From Dermacentor variabilis (taxonomy: Eukaryota > Arthropoda > Arachnida > Ixodida > Ixodidae): DNA of 64,000 nt. Below the pieces are notes generated by a model, which was not told the DNA's origin, ran no database searches, and saw only the letters and a list, made by a program, of their open reading frames with translations. Of the stretch, positions 58,451 to 64,000 are shown one piece after another. The stretch's first letter is position 1, and the number at the start of each line of letters is the position of its first letter. The stretch spans positions 223,892,024 through 223,956,023 of the forward strand of contig NC_134571.1 in NCBI RefSeq assembly GCF_050947875.1, in the 5' to 3' direction. The position numbers and the translations under genes were made by a program.

Positions 58451-58741
58451 ATGCAAGTGTTTATCAGTCTTGCGAATGCCATGTTACCGGCTCTACTGAC
58501 CCTTGCTCCCGCTACGACATCACCCGCTGCAGTTCACTACAGTGACAGTATAACCTTGGCCGGCAATCCACCCGAATTGAAGACTTCATATTTAACAACG
58601 TTTATACCAATATATCAGACCCCCGAGGTAACCTGCTTAGCCTCATCGCTAATGTCATCAACAACTGTGGATATGAAAGGGCACCAACCATTACCACCAC
58701 ACCCTGGGGGTCGGTGGTTGCGCATCAGCGCATGCCATTAG
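58451..58741 (+). CDS. Array unit 12: possible 96-residue frame running into unit 13
   Basis: It begins MQVFISLANAMLPALLTLAP and passes the usual stop position because this unit has AAGACTTCA there. It then reads through the unit boundary (YQTPEVTCLASSLMSSTTV) to a stop at 58741. Two adjacent units share almost the same sequence, so recent duplication or conversion is likely. Confidence 0.25.
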   Translation: MQVFISLANAMLPALLTLAPATTSPAAVHYSDSITLAGNPPELKTSYLTTFIPIYQTPEVTCLASSLMSSTTVDMKGHQPLPPHPGGRWLRISACH

Positions 58742-58757
58742 TCATTTCGTTTTCATC

Positions 58758-58895
58758 ATGCAAGTGTTTATCAGTCTTGCGAATGCCATGTTACCGGCTC
58801 TACTGACCCTTGCTCCCGCTACGACATCACCCGCTGCAGTTCCCTACAGTGACAGTATAACCCTGGCCGGCAATCCACCCGAATTCAACACTTAA
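58758..58895 (+). CDS. Array unit 13: possible 45-residue secreted peptide frame
   Basis: It reads MQVFISLANAMLPALLTLAP with ATTSPAAVPY, then SITLAGNPPEFNT and a TAA stop. The cysteine seen in other units is replaced by glycine, which argues against a conserved disulfide peptide. Confidence 0.3.
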   Translation: MQVFISLANAMLPALLTLAPATTSPAAVPYSDSITLAGNPPEFNT

Positions 58896-59062
58896 CATTT
58901 AAAAACGTGCCTACTGATATACCAGTCCCCCGAGGAACCTGGTCGGCCTCATCGCAACAGTCATCCTCAACTGTGGATATAAAATTACGCCAGCCATTAC
59001 CACCACTCTGTGGGCTCGGTGGCTGCGCATCAGCGCAGGCCACTAGTCCTTTCGTTTTCATC

Positions 59063-59230
59063 ATGCAAGTGTTTATCATCCTTGCGAATGCCATGTTATC
59101 GGCTCTACTGACCCTGGTTCCCGATACGACATCGCCAGCTGCAGTTCACTGCAGCGGCCGTATCACCCTGGCCTGCAATCCACCCGAATTCAACACTTCA
59201 TATTTAATAACGTTCCAACCGATATACTAG
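59063..59230 (+). CDS. Array unit 14: possible 55-residue secreted peptide frame
   Basis: MQVFIILANAMLSALLTLVP is signal-like and is followed by DTTSPAAVHCSGRITLACNP and a stop after QPIY. The predicted mature part has two cysteines. A GATATAAAA motif lies about 85 bases upstream. Confidence 0.3.
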   Translation: MQVFIILANAMLSALLTLVPDTTSPAAVHCSGRITLACNPPEFNTSYLITFQPIY

Positions 59231-59394
59231 TCCACCAAGGTGCCTCGTTAGCCTCATCGCTACAGTCATCAACGACTGTGAACATGTAGGGCGCAGGCTT
59301 TTTTGCAGGCACGCAGGACAACCCTGTATGCCAAAACATAAAAGATATAGGACAGGGGAGGGGCGGCAGGGCAAGAGCACGGGGGACGAAGAGG

Positions 59395-62300
59395 AAGAAG
59401 GCAGAAAATGTGGGGTTCATCAACATGGAGGGGGGAAGAAATCGCATTAATTGGGACGAAATAGAAGAACAATTACAAACGGAAAATTCTCAGGTATATG
59501 GAGTTGCCGAAACTCATTTAAGAGATCAGGAAGAGCCACCATTCATTACAGGATACACCTGGGTTGGGTGCAACAGAAAAAGGAAAGAACGCAGAGGAGG
59601 AAGCCTTGGGGCGCTAGTGAAGGGACAGGACTGGGAAAGGGAGAGCTGCAGGGAGCACATGTGGCTCAAGTGCATCGTAGGGAGTGTTGAGGCAATCCTG
59701 GGAGTTGTGTATCTGAAAACGGGGAATCAGTCGAAAGAGGGGAATGCAAAACATTTCAAATGTATGGCCAAGGACAACAGGGAGTTAGTTATGAAACGGG
59801 AGATAATCATCCTAGCGGACCTGAATGCACATTTAGAATACTTTGATGGGGCGACAGATGCAACAGGGCAGATGTTAGTAGATTTTTGTGAGGCTCATGA
59901 TTTTGTAATAGGTAATACTGAAATTAAATGCGACGCGAAGATAACATGGGAAAGGAATAACACCCGCTCGACAATAGACTACTGCCTAATGTCCCACAAG
60001 CTGTATGAACGTTAGGGATGTAGGGAAATTGATGAGGAAGGTACAAAAAGCCTGGGGAGTGATCACAAACGAATCAAAATCAGTTTTGGAAGGACAGTAC
60101 CACTGGTAGAAACTAAAGAAAGGAAAGGTAACTAAAGAAAGGAAAGGTATGAGCAAATTGAATGACAGGCAGCTACAAAAAGTGGCGCAAAACATTGAAA
60201 GCATAGTATCCAAGCAACTGCAAAGGGCTGGACATACGACGAGATAATAGGTATTTCTTAACGAGAGCTAGAGAAGGGACAGATTAGGAAACTAGGAAGT
60301 AAGCAGGGAAAAGATAAACCGAGAAGGTGGTGGGACCAGAAGTTAAGGAGGCCATAGAGCAACGCAAAGATGCCTGCAGAAAACACAGAGCAGTAAAGAA
60401 AAGGGGAGCCCCACGAGAAGAGGTGGAGACAAAATGGGAGAATTACCTTGCAATAAAAGGAGAAGCATTGGCATTAATTCAAGCCAAGATAGCAAAAGTT
60501 GCGGTACAGTGGTCGTTAGAGATACGGAAAGAAGACAGAAATGCCTCTAAGAAATTTTTGGAACACATAAGGCAACAGAGTAAGAAGACAGAGGTGGTTC
60601 AGCACTCACTGACCACACCAGAAGGAACAAAGGTAGACGGAGAGGAAGCTCAGGAATATATTAGGTTAACAATAGAGGCAGCATTTGCAGACCCAGTGCG
60701 AAGCGAAATGGAGAACAATGACAACAGCAGGACAGAATTAGAGGAGGAGAAGAGAGGGATGACAAGTAAGGAATGGGACAGAATTCAACACAAGGTCCCC
60801 GTGGAAACAGCGACAGGACCTGATGACATACCTATGAAATTGATAAGCATATTAGACCAGAAAAGTGAATAAAATTACGACAACTTATTGAAGAAATAGT
60901 AGTAGAAGGAGGTGTTCCACAGGACTGGAAATCAAGCAGGATGATATAAGTTTACAAAGGTAAGGGACGCAGGGACAACATTAATTCCTACAGGCCAATA
61001 ACTGTCACATCAGTCATATAGAGTAGTAATGCAGATGGTGAAAATGAGAATGGGGGAATGGGCAGAACGTGAAGAGATCCTGGGAGAACTGCAGAAGGGA
61101 TTTCAAAGGAACAGAAGGCTAGGTGATAATTTATTTGTTATAACACAGTGCATAGAGATAGCGGCAGCCAGGCAGAAACCGCTATGAATAGCTTTTTTTA
61201 GACATTAGAGGAACCTATGATAATGTAAACCGAGAAAAGTTGTGGACCCAGTTGAGGGAATATGGTCTAGATAGAAATGTGATTGGGTTCCTACAACAAG
61301 CTTATACAGATAGTGAGGTAGAGATAACATGGGAGGGGGAAACCACAAAGCCAGCTAAAGTAAGAAGAGGTCTCAGGCAGGGCTGTCCATTGTCGCCCCT
61401 GCTTTTTATGATTTACATGAGTCAAATGGAAGAGAGACTAGAACAGAGCACAATAGGAACCGACATAAGCTATATGCTGGAGGGGCAGAAGGTAGCTCAA
61501 GTAGTAGCCGGAGTGATGTATGCAGATGATGTTGAACTGCTTGCTGACACCCGAGTTGGGCCAGAGGAACTAAGCATATGTGGAGAGGAGGAAGAAAAAT
61601 TGGGACTGCAATTCAGTAGACAGGAGTCTGGGATAACAGTATACAATGAAGAAAGGGGGGAACCATTGGAAATACAAAGAACTAAGATTGATCATGTCGA
61701 AAAATAAAAGTATTTGGGCATATGGCTAAACGAGGGCAAAATTACTTGGAAGAACATGAAAAAATTATGATTGAAAAAGTGAGAAGAACTCAGCTGTAAT
61801 GAAACACCAGGCACTATGGAACTATAATAGGTACGAGGTGGTTAGGGGCGTATGGAAAGGGGTTCATGGTACCTGGCCTCACGTTCGGAAATTCAGTACT
61901 GTGTATGCAATCGGAAGTTCCGGCATGCATGGAAACACGACAGAGAAGTGTAGGCCGGTTGGCCTTAGGAGCGCATGGGAACACCCCCAATGAGGGAGCG
62001 CAGGGAGACAGTGGATGGACGTCATTCGAAGGTAGAGAGGCAATGAGTAAGGTAAAATATGAACAGAGACTTCCAGCACGGGAGGAAAAAAGGTGGGCAG
62101 AAAAAGTGTACAAATATCTATACATGAAAAGTTTGAACACAAAGTGGATTCACAGAACGAGGAAGCTGAGGATCAGATAGCTACTGCCGAGAGAGGGGGC
62201 ACAACGTGGTTCTAGTGTGGGAAAGGAGGTGAAGGAGACTGAAAGAAAACTGTAGGAAGCAAGAATGCTCGGAAAGCCAGTGCTATCTATGCATAGGTCA

Positions 62301-62715
62301 CAAAAACAGGAGATTAAGAGAGAGCTCTTATTTGATAACTCGCGGGGCAGCTCACTATTATTCGAAGCTAGGACGGGGTTTTGAGAACAAAAACATACAG
62401 GGCTATATTTGAAGACGTGGACCTTTTGGGCACCGCATGCGGAGCCGAAATGGAGACCACAGAGCAAATAGTGCTGAGATGCATAGATTTTCGCCTGACT
62501 CTGGCAGAGGGAACAGTGGCAGATATGGAAGCGGCATTTGGGTTTCCAGGGGAACGAGGGCGAATAGACGAGAAAAGAGTGGCAGTAACGAAGGGGAGGC
62601 TAGACGATTGGTGGAGGAACTCAAGGGAAAGATAATACCATGAATTGGGGAGATAATGTTTTCTATACATTTTTAGATAGTTATATTGGGGGGAGGAGGG
62701 GAGTGAAAACTAGTT
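59395..62715 (+). mobile_element. LINE with endonuclease, RT and C-terminal finger
   Basis: The element follows the satellite after about 110 bases of A/G-rich leader. It has no ORF1 before the endonuclease, so it is either 5' truncated or a one-ORF type. It ends at an (ATA)n run. A second, minus-strand piece of the same family is at 5441-7440. Confidence 0.85.
59410..62635 (+). pseudogene. ORF2 of this LINE (endonuclease, RT, CCHC-like end)
   Basis: The endonuclease, open at 59410-60015, has GVAETHLRD, LGVVYLKTGN, ILADLNAHLE and STIDYCLMS, with SDHKRIKISFG in another frame at about 60058; all catalytic positions appear kept. After stops near 60015 and 60250, 60327-60872 carries the linker and ATGPDDIPMKLI. 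RT parts follow: YRPITVTSVI (about 60990), GLRQGCPLSPLLFMIYMSQM (about 61370) and the catalytic GVMYADDVELLAD (about 61510). The C-terminus (62381-62635) has TACGAEMETTEQIVLRC and RLDDWWRNSRER. At least five frame breaks make it inactive. Confidence 0.85.
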
Positions 62716-64000
62716 TAATAATAATAATAATAATAACCTTTATTTCTTTCCATCAACGTGATGGGGGAGGTAAGGGAAAAAAAGCTGTAACAGACGGCTT
62801 GACTAGTTCCCGCCCCCCCAAAAAAATAAAACATATTCCATAAAGGCAGACAGTTCAGCTATCGACAGCAAAAAAACATTTTTTGATTGTACAAAAATAA
62901 TACGTATAACTACAAGCATCCTTGTGGCGTATAAATATGCACATTCCCAAAACATGTGAACACGTAACTGTAGTAATGATATTGTGTTTACAGGACACTG
63001 CTGGAAGACATATGTAAACAGCATACACACAACAACGGCTTATTAACATCTGCATAATGGTATATCACGAACATTCGTCATTACATTTCACAAAGAAAAA
63101 AAGGAGTTCAGGAAGCACGTCAGAAGACAAAAAGAAATTTGATATGCATACAAATTATACATACGAGAACAATGTTCAGGGAAATACAACTGAGGCAGAA
63201 AAGAATAATTTTAATTGCTGTTTTGATGTATGTTCTATTTGTATAGCGTGTCTGTGACAAAAATTTAATAATTCTGGCAGTTTTCTTTTCATCATTTGCT
63301 GTCCATAGGTAGTTCTACACGTCTCAACGTTCCAAAGTTCCCTACTACGTGTATCGTATAAAGGAGCTTTCTTTGACAGAGAAGTTAAAGCTGAGAAAAA
63401 GTTTATGTTTTCTTTCACATCCTTTTTATATGTTAAACACAGACGGTATGGATACATTTGAGTAATTTTCATAATTTCCAGCTTTTCAAACAAAGGCAGA
63501 GACGGATGATCCCGAGGAACACCGAGAACATGTCGCAACATTCTTTTTTGCATTGTAAAAATTTTACGTAAATTTGTAACAGCCGTAGTTCCCCAAACTA
63601 AATGTGCATAATTAATATGAGAGTGAAATAATGTATTGTAAAGAATAACCTTGACCTGCACAGGCAGTATCTCTTTATTAATGTACGTAGCTCCTACGAC
63701 ACTTGAAATCTTAGAAACAACATGTTCCACGTGGTCTTCCCACGTTAAGTTCTCGTTGAACACAACGCCAAGAGTTTTGAATGCGCGGAGTATTTCTATT
63801 TTTGAATCGCCCAACAAAAGATCTGTATTTATAAAAACGCTCTTATTCCTTGGACGGAAAAGTATGGCTTTCGTCTTGGCCGTGTTTATTTTTAATCCAT
63901 TAGCACTTGACCACTCAGTCAAACGCGATAAAGAGCTATTTGCTTCAGAAATTAAGTCATGCGGACATGCAGCTGAGAAAAGCATAGTTGTGTCATCGGC
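62716..64000 (-). mobile_element. LINE on minus, RT C-terminal half to 3' tail, continues past the window
   Basis: The RT catalytic motif ADDTTMLFS lies at the right edge (64000-63974 on minus). From there a single frame runs open to 63176 (about 275 residues in the window). It includes NGLKINTAKTKAILFRPRN, LGVVFNENLTWEDHVEHV, NTLFHSHINYAHLVWG and KKAPLYDTRSRELWNVETC, typical of jockey/CR1-type ORF2. A 3' UTR of about 440 bases ends at the (ATA)n run 62716-62737, where it faces the LINE on plus. This is the least damaged ORF2 segment here; its upstream part is outside the window. Confidence 0.9.

Larger units (their letters stand above)
54057..59283 (+). repeat. Tandem array, about 303-bp unit, 14 units plus a partial one
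   Basis: The landmark GAACCTGG/AG recurs at about 54232, 54538, 54842, 55144, 55447, 55750, 56052, 56355, 57188, 58016, 58324, 58624, 58930 and 59238. The spacing is 300-308 except where an RTE-like fragment adds about 510 bp (56355-57188 and 57188-58016). Each unit has a TATA-like motif (often GATATAAAAG) and, about 85 bases later, a position that is ATG in eight units. A hydrophobic reading frame follows (consensus like QVFIILANAMLPALLTL). Units differ by about 10-20 per cent by eye. Confidence 0.9.

Noticed and set aside
58885..59094. Conserved minus-strand frame in satellite units (MAFARMINTC..., also at 56001 and 57139)
   Set aside because: It is open in several units, but it lacks a signal, domain or promoter and is opposite the better-supported plus frame; chance openness in a 3n-length repeat explains it.

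Overview
This window looks like a repeat-rich arthropod genome, most consistent with a hard tick (Ixodidae). The evidence is spliced genes with canonical GT-AG introns and many families of non-LTR retrotransposons. There are also Penelope-like elements with GIY-YIG endonucleases, a PIF/Harbinger transposon and tRNA-derived SINEs with an intact B box. The species call is inference; no ribosomal, mitochondrial or bacterial sequence is seen.

Host genes are few. The best supported is the 3' end of a BEN-domain gene on + (exons 25734-25828, 28335-28554 and 28707-28786, poly(A) signal at 28796). A GC-rich open exon (7526-7849) may belong to it or to another gene. A frameshifted THAP-domain relic lies on the minus strand near 30 kb.

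Layout. 1-1962 is a LINE relic. 2830-3930 is a tangle of Penelope pieces, one of them interrupted by a 171-bp hairpin insertion. 4070-4315 is a SINE. 5441-7440 is a minus-strand LINE 3' end split by a DNA element. 9314-13645 is a LINE with perfect 8-bp target duplications but no endonuclease domain. 15659-16633 is a foldback element made of two inverted 10-bp minisatellites. 18546-22465 is an RTE-like LINE interrupted by a 3.26-kb head-to-head Penelope element. 24640-25310 is another Penelope fragment. 31285-31449 is a second short hairpin. 33683-35204 is a LINE. 35250-42500 is a two-gene PIF/Harbinger transposon with terminal inverted repeats and two SINE insertions. 42780-43537 and 48840-49560 are LINE tails. 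47502-47888 is a probable solo LTR. 49870-53166 (+) and 53217-54056 (-) are LINEs meeting tail to tail. 54057-59283 is a tandem array with a period of about 303 bp. 59395-62715 (+) and 62716-64000 (-) are two more LINEs meeting tail to tail.

The most unusual items are three. First, each 303-bp unit carries a TATA-like motif followed by a start codon and a signal-peptide-like reading frame, and some units carry an RTE fragment that was amplified with them. Second, three insertions share one architecture: a palindrome flush (or nearly so) with one end and a 34-41 bp unpaired tail carrying a TGGGC-A-TTGG box, each flanked by a target duplication. Third, the Harbinger element keeps its transposase catalytic triad and a Myb/SANT-like partner gene, and a SINE insertion has rewritten the transposase stop codon.
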